A stretch of DNA of 64,000 nucleotides. It comes from Salinispira pacifica. GTDB taxonomy: Bacteria; Spirochaetota; Spirochaetia; DSM-27196; Salinispiraceae. Positions 27,931 to 35,916 of this stretch are shown here, one piece after another. Position 1 is the stretch's first letter; each line of letters begins with the position of its first letter. Position numbers and translations under genes: made by a program. The stretch is taken from NCBI RefSeq assembly GCF_000507245.1, contig NC_023035.1, positions 3,143,570 through 3,207,569 of the forward strand, in the 5' to 3' direction. Under the pieces are notes generated by a model. It saw only the letters and a program-made list of their open reading frames with translations, did not search any database and had not been told where the DNA came from.

Positions 27931-29571
27931 ATGAAACTTACTGACAAAATCAAGCATATCTATGACGACAGCAGTATTACCATCCAGCAGAAGGCGGTGA
28001 CACTGTTTCTAATCTGCATTGTCATTCCGGCAATGTTTATCACCATGGGTGCCATCCGGTTCAGCGAGGGCAGTATTATGGTTGCCCTGGGGGAATGGCT
28101 GATTGCCGGACTGCTTGCTTCCGGGACTGTGCTCATATACCGGGGGAAATTCAAGTTTGTAAGCTACATGCTGCTCATCACATTCTGGATAGCCCCCATC
28201 GCACTCTTCGTGCTGAATTTCCGCACTCCCTCAATGCAGAATATCAACGCCGTTTTCCAGCTTGCCGCCTACCAGCTGGCGGTTCTGGTGACCACTCCGA
28301 TTCTCGCCTACAGAAACCGACAGGTGATCCTCATGCTCATCCTCACCTTCCTGGTGAATTTTCTGCTGTTTATTCTGTATATTTCCCCCACCCTGCAGGC
28401 CGGGGGAAACGGGGAACATCTCCTTCAGAATTATGTGATCTCCTTTGCTCTAATCGCCTCGGCTTCGTATTTCAGCTTCCAGGTGTTCCGTAATCAGTAT
28501 AATTCTCTGAGGCTTCTGGAGGAGGAGGCTGATCGGGACACCCGACGTTACCAGCGGATCAATAATGTGCTTCAGTCCACCACCCAGGCATTTAATGTGG
28601 GAGAAACGCTGACGTCCACCGCGCAGCAGAGCCTTGATGTGGCCCAGTCCATGTCGGAACGGGTTGAAGAGATCCAGAAGGAAATATCAACCCTTTCGGA
28701 AGGTATGGATGCCGGCGAACAGCGCAACCGCCAGATGGAAGACGCGAACCGCACTGTTGCGGATAACATGACCCGGCAGAACCACGCCATTGATCAAAGC
28801 TCCAGCGCCATCGAACAGATCAGTGCGCAAATACGGAACATGAGCGACAACGCATCCAGCAAGCAGGAGCTCATGAACTCCTTGGTTGAAATGTCCCGTG
28901 AAGGCATGGACCAGGTTGAGGAAACCATCGACGACTTCAAGGAGATCACCCGGAGCTCCGAGAGCATCGTGGAAGTGATTGAGGTAATAGAAGGAATATC
29001 AAGCCGGACCAACCTGCTTGCCATGAACGCCGCCATCGAAGCCGCCCACGCCGGAGATGCGGGCAAGGGCTTCGCCGTCGTGGCCGATGAGATCAGGAAG
29101 CTGGCGGAGGAAACCCAGGAAAACTCCCGGGTAATCCGTGAGACTCTGGTGGGGAGCAATGAAAAGATCGCCCAGGCCACTGAACACAGCACCATTCTCC
29201 GGGAAGCATTTTCCCGTATTAACGACAGCATTGAAGATGTATCACAGGCTCTCATGGAACTCATTTCCGGAATGGCCGAGCTCAGCGAGGGAACCGGCGA
29301 TATTAACGGTTCCATTGAACATTTACGGCAAAGCAACGGCCTGGTTAACCGTTCGATGGAAACCATGAAGCGGGAGATTGATGCCAATACCGATCAGAAC
29401 ACCCAGCTCAGGGAGATGGGAGAGCGAATCCGCGTAGCGGTTACCGAGCTGGAGGAACTTGCATCCAGGATTCTGGATCAAAGCTCCCAGGTCACCGCAA
29501 TCGGCGAACAGAACGGCAGAAACTTTGAACAGCTGGAGAAACAGATTGAGATCGCCCGGAAGGACGAATAA
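27931..29571 (+). CDS. Methyl-accepting chemotaxis protein with multi-span membrane sensor
   Basis: A 546-residue chemoreceptor. Residues ~20-190 form about six membrane spans with very short loops instead of a periplasmic ligand domain, so it may sense membrane state, redox or energy. No HAMP is evident; a helical connector (LLEEEADRDTRRYQR) leads to the signalling coiled coil, whose hairpin tip is SRTNLLAMNAAIEAAHAGD followed by AGKGFAVVADEIRKLAEET. Methylation-type Glu/Gln pairs flank it. ATG 27931 follows AGGAG with good spacing; an upstream in-frame ATG at 27877 has none. The receptor should bind CheW/CheA encoded elsewhere. A repeat array and a stem-loop follow. Confidence 0.93.
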   Translation: MKLTDKIKHIYDDSSITIQQKAVTLFLICIVIPAMFITMGAIRFSEGSIMVALGEWLIAGLLASGTVLIYRGKFKFVSYMLLITFWIAPIALFVLNFRTPSMQNINAVFQLAAYQLAVLVTTPILAYRNRQVILMLILTFLVNFLLFILYISPTLQAGGNGEHLLQNYVISFALIASASYFSFQVFRNQYNSLRLLEEEADRDTRRYQRINNVLQSTTQAFNVGETLTSTAQQSLDVAQSMSERVEEIQKEISTLSEGMDAGEQRNRQMEDANRTVADNMTRQNHAIDQSSSAIEQISAQIRNMSDNASSKQELMNSLVEMSREGMDQVEETIDDFKEITRSSESIVEVIEVIEGISSRTNLLAMNAAIEAAHAGDAGKGFAVVADEIRKLAEETQENSRVIRETLVGSNEKIAQATEHSTILREAFSRINDSIEDVSQALMELISGMAELSEGTGDINGSIEHLRQSNGLVNRSMETMKREIDANTDQNTQLREMGERIRVAVTELEELASRILDQSSQVTAIGEQNGRNFEQLEKQIEIARKDE

Positions 29572-29590
29572 TTCTGTGCAACCGAGGGCC

Positions 29591-29696
29591 ATGGTATCCG
29601 CGGGTACCCGCCATACTGCCCGCAGAGCGTGCAATGGTCCACGCGGATCCTGGGATGGTTCCCGCGGAGCGTGCCGTGCTCCCTGCGGAGCATGAT
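29591..29696 (+). repeat. Degenerate 21-bp direct repeat array
   Basis: Five consecutive units of 21-22 bp (29591-29612, 29613-29633, 29634-29654, 29655-29675, 29676-29696). They share a frame like ATGGTTCCCGCGGAGCGTGCC with a CCGCGG-like core. The array lies between the convergent chemoreceptor and treS genes. I see no gene in it. Confidence 0.6.
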
Positions 29697-29704
29697 CATA
29701 GACC

Positions 29705-29723
29705 CCGGCGATTGTATCGCCGG
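29705..29723. terminator. Stem-loop between convergent genes
   Basis: CCGGCGAT-TGT-ATCGCCGG, a perfect 8-bp stem with a 3-nt loop, six bases past the treS stop codon. There is no long U-tract on either strand, so it is a weak terminator or a mRNA end stabiliser. Confidence 0.5.
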
Positions 29724-29728
29724 TCATC

Positions 29729-31543
29729 TTATACAGAAACCCACAATACCCCCCGGGGCGGAAGCTGAATCCGGGAAGCTTCTTTCGGATCTCCCGAGGG
29801 AACTGTTCCGGCCTCAGGGTCATGGGGATTCACTTCAGATTCCAGGTCATTTTCCCGTAATCCGCTCCAGCTGAGTATGGGACGGTGGGAAGCCGGAAGC
29901 TCAATGCTCAGCTCACGGCTTTGACTCAGGTTATAGTACAGTTCAAATCCGTCTTCTTTTATCAGCTTCAGGCCGATGGCTGAGCCCCGGCTATCATTAA
30001 TCACCTCGCGCTCTTCCCCAGCCGCATTGGATATCTGCGGATGGGAGAGCCGGCAATGGATTGCAGCCGCCATGTTCCGGTAATGCCAGGCCTCATCGCT
30101 GGAGCCGTCAGCCAGGCGTCCGTCGATCCGGTTCCAGTTGAGAGGCCCCCGCACCAGGTTCCTGCTGTCCACAAAACCGGTATGCTCCTGCTGATACCGG
30201 GCGAACTCAACATTATTCCCCTCAAGAACCTCATCTCCGTAATAAATCACCGGGTTTCCGCTCATCCCCAGCAGGAGCAGATGGGCGAAGAGCACTTCCC
30301 TGGGAGTGTCGAAAAGCTCAGCAAGACGGGCTGAAATCCCTTCGCCGTTCCGGAAATCCCACTCCGGACGCTTGCAGAGCTTTCCGTGGAGAAATTCCCG
30401 CTCTTCCGGACTCACCATCTCAAGGGTGAGCTCATCATGAAGCCGCAGGAAGGTGAACCACTGGTTTTCCCGGGATATGGCGGGGGTTACCCCCGGCTTC
30501 ATCACATCCACGATGGGTTCGGCTGATTCCTGGAGAATGGAACGGTACATTCTCGGCATCAGGGGAAAATGATAGGCGGCCTGACATTCGTCGTTATCAC
30601 CGAAATAACTCACCACCTCCCTGGGAGGCTGACAGGCCTCTGCAAGGAGAAGAACATCCTCCTGAATCAGCTCAACGCTTTTCCGGAGAATTTTGATGAT
30701 ATCATGGGTTTTCCCAAGGTTTTCGCAGTTGGTTCCCTCTTCCTTCCAGAGATACGGTGCAGCATCCAGCCGGAACCCACGGATTCCCCGCTGGATCCAG
30801 TAGCTGAACACCCGGATAATTTCAGACAGGACCCTGGGGTTCCGGTAATTCAGGTCGGGCTGATGGGGATAAAAGCGGTGAAAGTAGTACTTGTCGGCTG
30901 CAGGGGAATACGTCCAGTTTGAATCCAGCATCCCTTTAAAGATAATCCGGGCCTGGGAGTACCCCCGGTTATCCTCGGACCAGATGAAATAATCGCGGTA
31001 TGGGTTGTCCTCAGCTTTCAGAGCGTTTTGAAACCAGTCATGCTGACTGCTCACATGATTCACCGCCACATCGAATATGATGGCTATTCCCCGCTCCGCA
31101 GCCTTGCGGATAAATTCATCGAAGATTTCTCTCCGTTTCAGCTCATCCAGACCTTCCTGGAAGAGATTCTTTCTAATGGAACGGTAATCGGATATATCGA
31201 ACCCTTCGTCCTTCATGGGCGAAGAGAGAACCGGCAGAAGCCAGAGGCAATTCACCCCCAGCTCGGCAAGATAATCAAGACGGGAAATAATGCCGCTGAT
31301 GTTTTCATTGAAATGCTGGGCATAGAGGGCATACACCACCAGGTCTTCGTACCATGGATGAGTTGCCGGGAGGGAGGATGCTTGGTCGGTCTTGCGGACC
31401 ACCCTGCCGGGAGCTCCTGAGGCCTGAAGCAGTTCCCAGGTTTCACGGCATTCCTGTTTCCACCTTCCGTCGGGAACCACTCCCTCATACACATTCCGCC
31501 ACATGGTTTCATAATCGGTAAACGATATATTTTCAGCGCCCAC
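29729..31543 (-). CDS. treS: Trehalose synthase-like GH13 enzyme (maltose alpha-D-glucosyltransferase)
   Basis: A GH13 protein of 604 residues resembling trehalose synthase, which interconverts maltose and trehalose. Typical stretches are YEDLVVYALYAQHFNE, the first conserved region DVAVNH, GFRLDAAPYLW with the nucleophile Asp (about residue 259), EGTNCENLGKTHD, LLLAEACQP with the acid/base Glu, and LRLHDELTLEMV with the third carboxylate. The pair EGTNCENL and GDNDECQAAYHFPLMPRM is characteristic of TreS. GTG 31543 is chosen because GGGAGG precedes it; the longer TTG start at 31576 would overlap the divergent regulator's -35 box. It is divergent from a LacI regulator and amylosucrase, so it should act in disaccharide or osmolyte metabolism. 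No maltokinase or branching enzyme is adjacent. Confidence 0.82.
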   Translation of the reverse strand: MGAENISFTDYETMWRNVYEGVVPDGRWKQECRETWELLQASGAPGRVVRKTDQASSLPATHPWYEDLVVYALYAQHFNENISGIISRLDYLAELGVNCLWLLPVLSSPMKDEGFDISDYRSIRKNLFQEGLDELKRREIFDEFIRKAAERGIAIIFDVAVNHVSSQHDWFQNALKAEDNPYRDYFIWSEDNRGYSQARIIFKGMLDSNWTYSPAADKYYFHRFYPHQPDLNYRNPRVLSEIIRVFSYWIQRGIRGFRLDAAPYLWKEEGTNCENLGKTHDIIKILRKSVELIQEDVLLLAEACQPPREVVSYFGDNDECQAAYHFPLMPRMYRSILQESAEPIVDVMKPGVTPAISRENQWFTFLRLHDELTLEMVSPEEREFLHGKLCKRPEWDFRNGEGISARLAELFDTPREVLFAHLLLLGMSGNPVIYYGDEVLEGNNVEFARYQQEHTGFVDSRNLVRGPLNWNRIDGRLADGSSDEAWHYRNMAAAIHCRLSHPQISNAAGEEREVINDSRGSAIGLKLIKEDGFELYYNLSQSRELSIELPASHRPILSWSGLRENDLESEVNPHDPEAGTVPSGDPKEASRIQLPPRGVLWVSV

Positions 31544-31562
31544 GTTTCCTCCCTGATTTATC

Positions 31563-31590
31563 TTGACAATACGCAAAAATACACTATCAT
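31563..31590 (+). promoter_or_regulatory. Promoter of the lacI-type regulator at 31653
   Basis: TTGACA (31563-31568), a 16-nt spacer and TATCAT (31585-31590); start of transcription near 31597. Confidence 0.6.
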
Positions 31591-31602
31591 GAAAGCAGGT
31601 TT

Positions 31603-31620
31603 TATGAAAGCACTTTCATA
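31603..31620 (+). promoter_or_regulatory. LacI-family operator between treS and its regulator
   Basis: TATGAAAG-CA-CTTTCATA, a perfect 18-bp inverted repeat of the TGAAA-n-C/G-TTTCA type bound by LacI/GalR/CcpA proteins. It sits just downstream of the regulator's transcription start and upstream of treS, so it can control both directions. A half site (ATGAAAGCA) precedes it at 31589-31597. Confidence 0.65.
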
Positions 31621-31652
31621 CTCATTCCACAGCTGACTCCCGGGGGCGCTGC

Positions 31653-32654
31653 ATGGTGAAAAAAGCGACAATTTATGACGTAGCCCGGGAATCGGGAGTG
31701 AGCATCAGTACCGTCAGCAGGGTGCTGAACGCACCGGCCAAGGTTAACGAAGGCACCAGAAAATCGGTTCTGGATGCGATTTCCCGGCTCTCCTTCGTTC
31801 CCCGGGCAGACGCAATGGCCAGGGCCAGACAGCGGATGAACCGGATTGCGGTAATCACACCCTTTTTCACAGAAGCATCCTTTGTTCAGAGAATCCGCGG
31901 TGTGAGTCAGAGCTTGAACCCCGGGGAGTACGAGCTGATCATCTATACGGTGAAAAGCCGGCGTCAGCTGGAAGAGCACATAGACATGATCTGTGCGGGA
32001 GAACGGGTGGATGCGGTGATTATTCTGTCATTGAATATTCCGCCGGACCGTATACAGGTTCTGCAGGAATCCGGGCTGCCTCTGGTATCCGTGGAAAACA
32101 TCCTGCCGGGCTTTTCCTCGGTGGCCGTTGATAATCACCGCGGAGGATACCTGGGGGCCGGCTACCTGATGAAGCGGGGCTACACCCTTCTTGCCTTTGC
32201 CGGCGAACGGTCCTTCCACGACTTCACCCTGGAATCAACATCCCAGCGCCTCAGAGGCTTTCTGGATGCCCTTGAGGCAACCCAGACTCCCAAGGTCGAG
32301 GACTTCATCTATATGGGGGAGATCGGCGATAATTCTCTCATCCAATGGTTCAGCAATCTCTTTTCCAGAGCAGTACATCCCCAGGCGGTTCTCTGCTCCT
32401 CCGACCTCATCGCAGCGAAATTAATTCAAACCGCCGGACAACTGGGCAAGAGCATTCCCCGGGACATTGCAATCCTGGGTTTCGATAACCTGGATATGGC
32501 CGAATATCTCAACCTGAGTACGGTGAATCAGCACCTGGATTATTCGGGGCAGCTGGCAGGAAGCATGCTGAAGGAAATCCTGGAATCTGAAGGTGAACGG
32601 GAAAACCAGACAGTTTTTCTGGACCTTGAAGTGGTTCAGCGGGGAACCTGCTGA
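31653..32654 (+). CDS. LacI-family transcriptional regulator of the treS/amylosucrase locus
   Basis: A 333-residue LacI/GalR regulator. The HTH is ATIYDVARESGVSISTVSRVLN at residues 5-26, with hinge helix RADAMARARQ. The periplasmic-binding-like core includes MNRIAVITPFF, DAVIILS, LPLVSVENI, AVLCSSDLIAAKLIQ and RDIAILGFDNLDMAEYLNLSTV. It probably represses the divergent treS and its own operon with amylosucrase through the palindrome at 31603; the inducer is likely a di- or trisaccharide, which is inference. ATG 31653 gives the canonical N-terminus. Amylosucrase starts 107 bp downstream. Confidence 0.9.
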   Translation: MVKKATIYDVARESGVSISTVSRVLNAPAKVNEGTRKSVLDAISRLSFVPRADAMARARQRMNRIAVITPFFTEASFVQRIRGVSQSLNPGEYELIIYTVKSRRQLEEHIDMICAGERVDAVIILSLNIPPDRIQVLQESGLPLVSVENILPGFSSVAVDNHRGGYLGAGYLMKRGYTLLAFAGERSFHDFTLESTSQRLRGFLDALEATQTPKVEDFIYMGEIGDNSLIQWFSNLFSRAVHPQAVLCSSDLIAAKLIQTAGQLGKSIPRDIAILGFDNLDMAEYLNLSTVNQHLDYSGQLAGSMLKEILESEGERENQTVFLDLEVVQRGTC

Positions 32655-32761
32655 GGTGAACCATCGGGATACAACTGAAGATCAGGAGGCGGAGAACCTG
32701 GAATCAAGCTCTTCCCGGGAGTCAGGGGCCGCCCCCAGCTGAGAACAGGGAGCAAACACAT

Positions 32762-34792
32762 ATGAACGGCAGGAAAAAAGATACATCTTCTGGAACGGTT
32801 CAGCAGGCAACCGGCGGGAGTGAAGCGGTACAGGCATTGGGGCTGTTGAGGGAACGGCTGGCGCATCAATTGAAATCCCTGAAAGGAACCAGGCGTCTTC
32901 TTCTGGAAAAAAATCTGGACATCCATTTCCCCGACCTCTTCCAGGCCATGAGGGAGCTGTATGGAAGCCGCTGGGACTTTTTCTATCAGCTTGAGACATT
33001 GATCGGATCACTCATTGAATCGGTGAGCGAACGCCCGGAAGATCTGATCCGGCTGGATGCTTCCAGAATTGAAGAGCCTCACTGGTACGAAAATCAGAGA
33101 ATGGTGGGAGCCATGCTCTATGTTGACCGCTTTGCAGGGGACCTGCAGCAGGTAAAATCCCATATTCCGTATCTGAAAAAGCTGGGAATCACCTATCTCC
33201 ATCTCATGCCGCTGTTCAAAGCGCCGGAAGGTGAAAGCGACGGAGGGTACGCCATATCAAGCTACCGGAAGGTTGATTCCCGTCTGGGAACAATGGAGGA
33301 CCTGGAAGAACTGTCTGCAGCTCTGAGAAAGGAAGGAATCTCTCTGGTTCTGGATTTTGTGTTCAACCACACAAGTGATGAACACGATTGGGCCATGGCC
33401 GCCAGACAGGGAGATCCATCCCGGGAGGAATTCTATTTTGTGCTCCGGGACCGGGATGAAATGGAGGAGTACAACGCCCATCTCAGGGATATTTTTCCGG
33501 ATGTACGGAAGGGCAGCTTCACCTGGAACGACGAGCTTGCAGGATGGGTGTGGACCACCTTCAATTCCTTCCAGTGGGACCTGAACTACGGAAACCCCGG
33601 TGTTTTCAGAGCAATGGTTGAGGAAATGCTGTTTATCGCAAACCGGGGTACCGAAGTACTCCGGCTGGATGCTCTGGCCTTTGTATGGAAGGAAAAGGGA
33701 ACGGTAAGTGAAAATCTTCCAAAGGCCCATACCCTCATCAGCATGTTCCGATCGGCGGCCAGAATTGCCGCACCGGCCATGGTATTCAAATCCGAAGCCA
33801 TCGTTCATCCGGATGAGGTTGCAAAATACATCAGCCCCCGGGAGTGCGAGCTTTCCTACAACCCCATGCTGATGGCTCTGCTTTGGGAATCCCTTGCCAC
33901 GCGAAAAACCGACCTGCTCCAGCATTCTCTTCAGAAACGCTTCCAGATTCCCCAAGCCTGCAGCTGGGTGAATTATGTACGATCACATGATGATATCGGC
34001 TGGACCTTTGCCGACGAGGACGCCCGGGAACTGGGTATAAACGGGAACGATCACCGGGGCTTTTTAAATGACTTCTATACCGCACGCTTCCCCGGATCCT
34101 TTGCCCGGGGAGTTCCTTTCCAGCTCAACCCCGCCACAGGCGACTGCCGCATCAGCGGTAGCTGCGCCAGCCTCAGCGGAATTGAACAGGGACTGGAGGA
34201 ACTGAGAGCCGGTGACCAGGAGGGAGACCAGTCTGAACGTCATCTGGAAGAAGGAATTCGACGGCACCTTCTGATCCATGGAATTATTATCAGCATCAGC
34301 GGCATCCCACTGATTTATATGGGGGATGAATTTGCACAGCTCAACTGGTACGATTATCAGAACGACCAGAATTTCAGTCAGGACAGCCGATGGATTCACC
34401 GTCCGCCGTTTGATTGGGACCGGATTAACTCCCTGATGAAAAATACGGAGAAAGCTGCCGACCAGGGATATGCCGCCCGCATATTTGAACAGCTGGGAAA
34501 AATGATCGGCATCAGAAAAGAACACCCCGCTTTCGGTGAGAGCAGAACCACGGTTCTCGGGGTGGAAAACCCCCACATTCTGGCATACATGGTGGGAAAC
34601 GCATCCGAACAGATTCTGGTGGTAAGCAACTTCAACGAATGGACAGAAGAAATCCAGAGCAATCATATGCGGCTTCAGGGCGTATGGCCGAAGGTCGTGG
34701 ATCTGCTAACCGGTGATCGGTATGACCTGGGAGAAAATTCCACACTGAAAATTCCCCCGCTGAGCCAGCTCTGGCTTTCCAAGCTTCGGTGA
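32762..34792 (+). CDS. Amylosucrase-like GH13 enzyme
   Basis: A 676-residue GH13 subfamily-4-type protein. Amylosucrases split sucrose and transfer glucose to alpha-1,4 glucan; some relatives are plain sucrose hydrolases. Family features are the N-terminal helical domain (residues 1-110), MLYVDRFAGDLQQV, GITYLHLMPLFKAPEGESDGG, LDFVFNHTSDEHDWA, FNSFQWDLNYGNPGVF, the nucleophile in VLRLDALAF (about residue 300), the acid/base in VFKSEAIV (about 343), and VRSHDDIGW (about 408). The insert RFPGSFARGVPFQLNPATGDCRISG matches the B' region. There is no signal peptide, so it should be cytoplasmic. It is co-oriented with the LacI regulator. Whether it polymerises or hydrolyses is not decidable from this reading. 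Confidence 0.85.
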   Translation: MNGRKKDTSSGTVQQATGGSEAVQALGLLRERLAHQLKSLKGTRRLLLEKNLDIHFPDLFQAMRELYGSRWDFFYQLETLIGSLIESVSERPEDLIRLDASRIEEPHWYENQRMVGAMLYVDRFAGDLQQVKSHIPYLKKLGITYLHLMPLFKAPEGESDGGYAISSYRKVDSRLGTMEDLEELSAALRKEGISLVLDFVFNHTSDEHDWAMAARQGDPSREEFYFVLRDRDEMEEYNAHLRDIFPDVRKGSFTWNDELAGWVWTTFNSFQWDLNYGNPGVFRAMVEEMLFIANRGTEVLRLDALAFVWKEKGTVSENLPKAHTLISMFRSAARIAAPAMVFKSEAIVHPDEVAKYISPRECELSYNPMLMALLWESLATRKTDLLQHSLQKRFQIPQACSWVNYVRSHDDIGWTFADEDARELGINGNDHRGFLNDFYTARFPGSFARGVPFQLNPATGDCRISGSCASLSGIEQGLEELRAGDQEGDQSERHLEEGIRRHLLIHGIIISISGIPLIYMGDEFAQLNWYDYQNDQNFSQDSRWIHRPPFDWDRINSLMKNTEKAADQGYAARIFEQLGKMIGIRKEHPAFGESRTTVLGVENPHILAYMVGNASEQILVVSNFNEWTEEIQSNHMRLQGVWPKVVDLLTGDRYDLGENSTLKIPPLSQLWLSKLR

Positions 34793-34880
34793 TCATTGGA
34801 ACAGACAGGACTGCTCCGGGTGTTGTATACATAAACGGGGTCTCCCACGGAAAACCCCGGATTGATCACAAGGAGTTTTC

Positions 34881-35741
34881 ATGAAATCCAAACGAATTAT
34901 ATTTCCGTTTTTTGCCTTCTTTCTCCTGCTTGGCCTCCCCGGCATTTCCGCCGAAGGAGGGGAAGAGATTCAGCAGGACCGTTTTACCGATATCCGGGAA
35001 ATTTCCGTCTCAGCGCCTGACTGGGATATTCTCCTGGGCCCCTCCAGCCGGGACTCCAGAGTCCGGCTCAGCGATTATCAATCCCGGGACTACCGCATAG
35101 ATATCGCCCAAACCGGGGACAGATTGAATATCGAGATACGCCCGAAGAGGGCCCTCCGCATATTTTCCACCGGTCAGCCGAAGCTCTCCTTAACCGTGCC
35201 TGAAAATGCCCTGCTGGAGATCAGCACGGCTTCGGGTGACATCCGTCTCCAGGAGGTGATTACCGGTGAACTCAGAGTATCCAGCGCATCAGGTGATATG
35301 GAAGGAAGGGGGATCAGCGGCAGCCTGGAATTCTCCAGCGCTTCCGGGGACCTTGACCTGGGAGGGATGCAGGGAGACATTTCGGCAAAAACCAGCTCCG
35401 GCGATATCCAGATCCGCAGGGTGGAAGGTCTCATGAGCTTCCAGAGCAGCTCCGGTGAAATAATGATTGGAGAAGCCACCGGCGGACTGGAAGCCAAGAC
35501 CTCCAGCGGAGATATACGCTTCGAAAACCTCTCCATATTCCAGGGAGCCCGCTTCGCCAGTGTATCCGGCGATATCGAACTGGATGTGCTTGGTACGCTT
35601 TCAGAGTACAGCATCGAGTGCAAAAGTACATCAGGAGATATCCGGGTATTCGACTACCGTACCGAGGACAGGCTGAATGCCGGAGATGGGGATGTGCCTC
35701 TTACCGCAGCCACCACCAGCGGCGATATCAGCATCTATTAG
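34881..35741 (+). CDS. Secreted DUF4097-like beta-solenoid protein
   Basis: A 286-residue protein with a cleavable signal peptide (KSKRIIFPFFAFFLLLGLPGISAEG). The body is a run of 17-19-residue units centred on S-A/S/T-S-G-D/E-I/M (ISTASGDIRL, VSSASGDMEG, FSSASGDLDL, AKTSSGDIQI, FQSSSGEIMI, AKTSSGDIRF and so on), the pattern of DUF4097 'putative adhesin' proteins, which form right-handed beta folds. It should be periplasmic or outer-surface. AAGGAG precedes ATG 34881. It is not obviously linked to the flanking sugar genes; the ~90-bp gap contains TTGTATAC but no clear promoter. The function is unknown. Confidence 0.8.
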   Translation: MKSKRIIFPFFAFFLLLGLPGISAEGGEEIQQDRFTDIREISVSAPDWDILLGPSSRDSRVRLSDYQSRDYRIDIAQTGDRLNIEIRPKRALRIFSTGQPKLSLTVPENALLEISTASGDIRLQEVITGELRVSSASGDMEGRGISGSLEFSSASGDLDLGGMQGDISAKTSSGDIQIRRVEGLMSFQSSSGEIMIGEATGGLEAKTSSGDIRFENLSIFQGARFASVSGDIELDVLGTLSEYSIECKSTSGDIRVFDYRTEDRLNAGDGDVPLTAATTSGDISIY

Positions 35742-35792
35742 TCACCAAATCATAGGCCGGTAATCAATAATCGGCATGCAGACTGCCGTGGT

Positions 35793-35822
35793 CCCGCCGC
35801 ATTTCCCGTGAAACACGGCGGG
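35793..35822. terminator. Stem-loop between convergent genes
   Basis: CCCGCCG and CGGCGGG pair around a loop that itself holds TTTC-CCGT-GAAA. It lies between the converging DUF4097-like and GH13 genes. Without a U-tract it is a weak terminator. The rest of the 175-bp gap is GC-rich and shows no gene. Confidence 0.45.
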
Positions 35823-35916
35823 TCGGGATGTTAGCGGGCGGGTACAGCCGCTGCCCGGGACCCGGCAGCTGCCCCGGATACGGCCGCTGATCCTGCATTC
35901 AGCAGGGACGACCGCA

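Noticed and set aside
31544-31576. TTG start for treS
   Set aside because: No ribosome site, and it would overlap the -35 box of the divergent regulator; GTG 31543 has GGGAGG.
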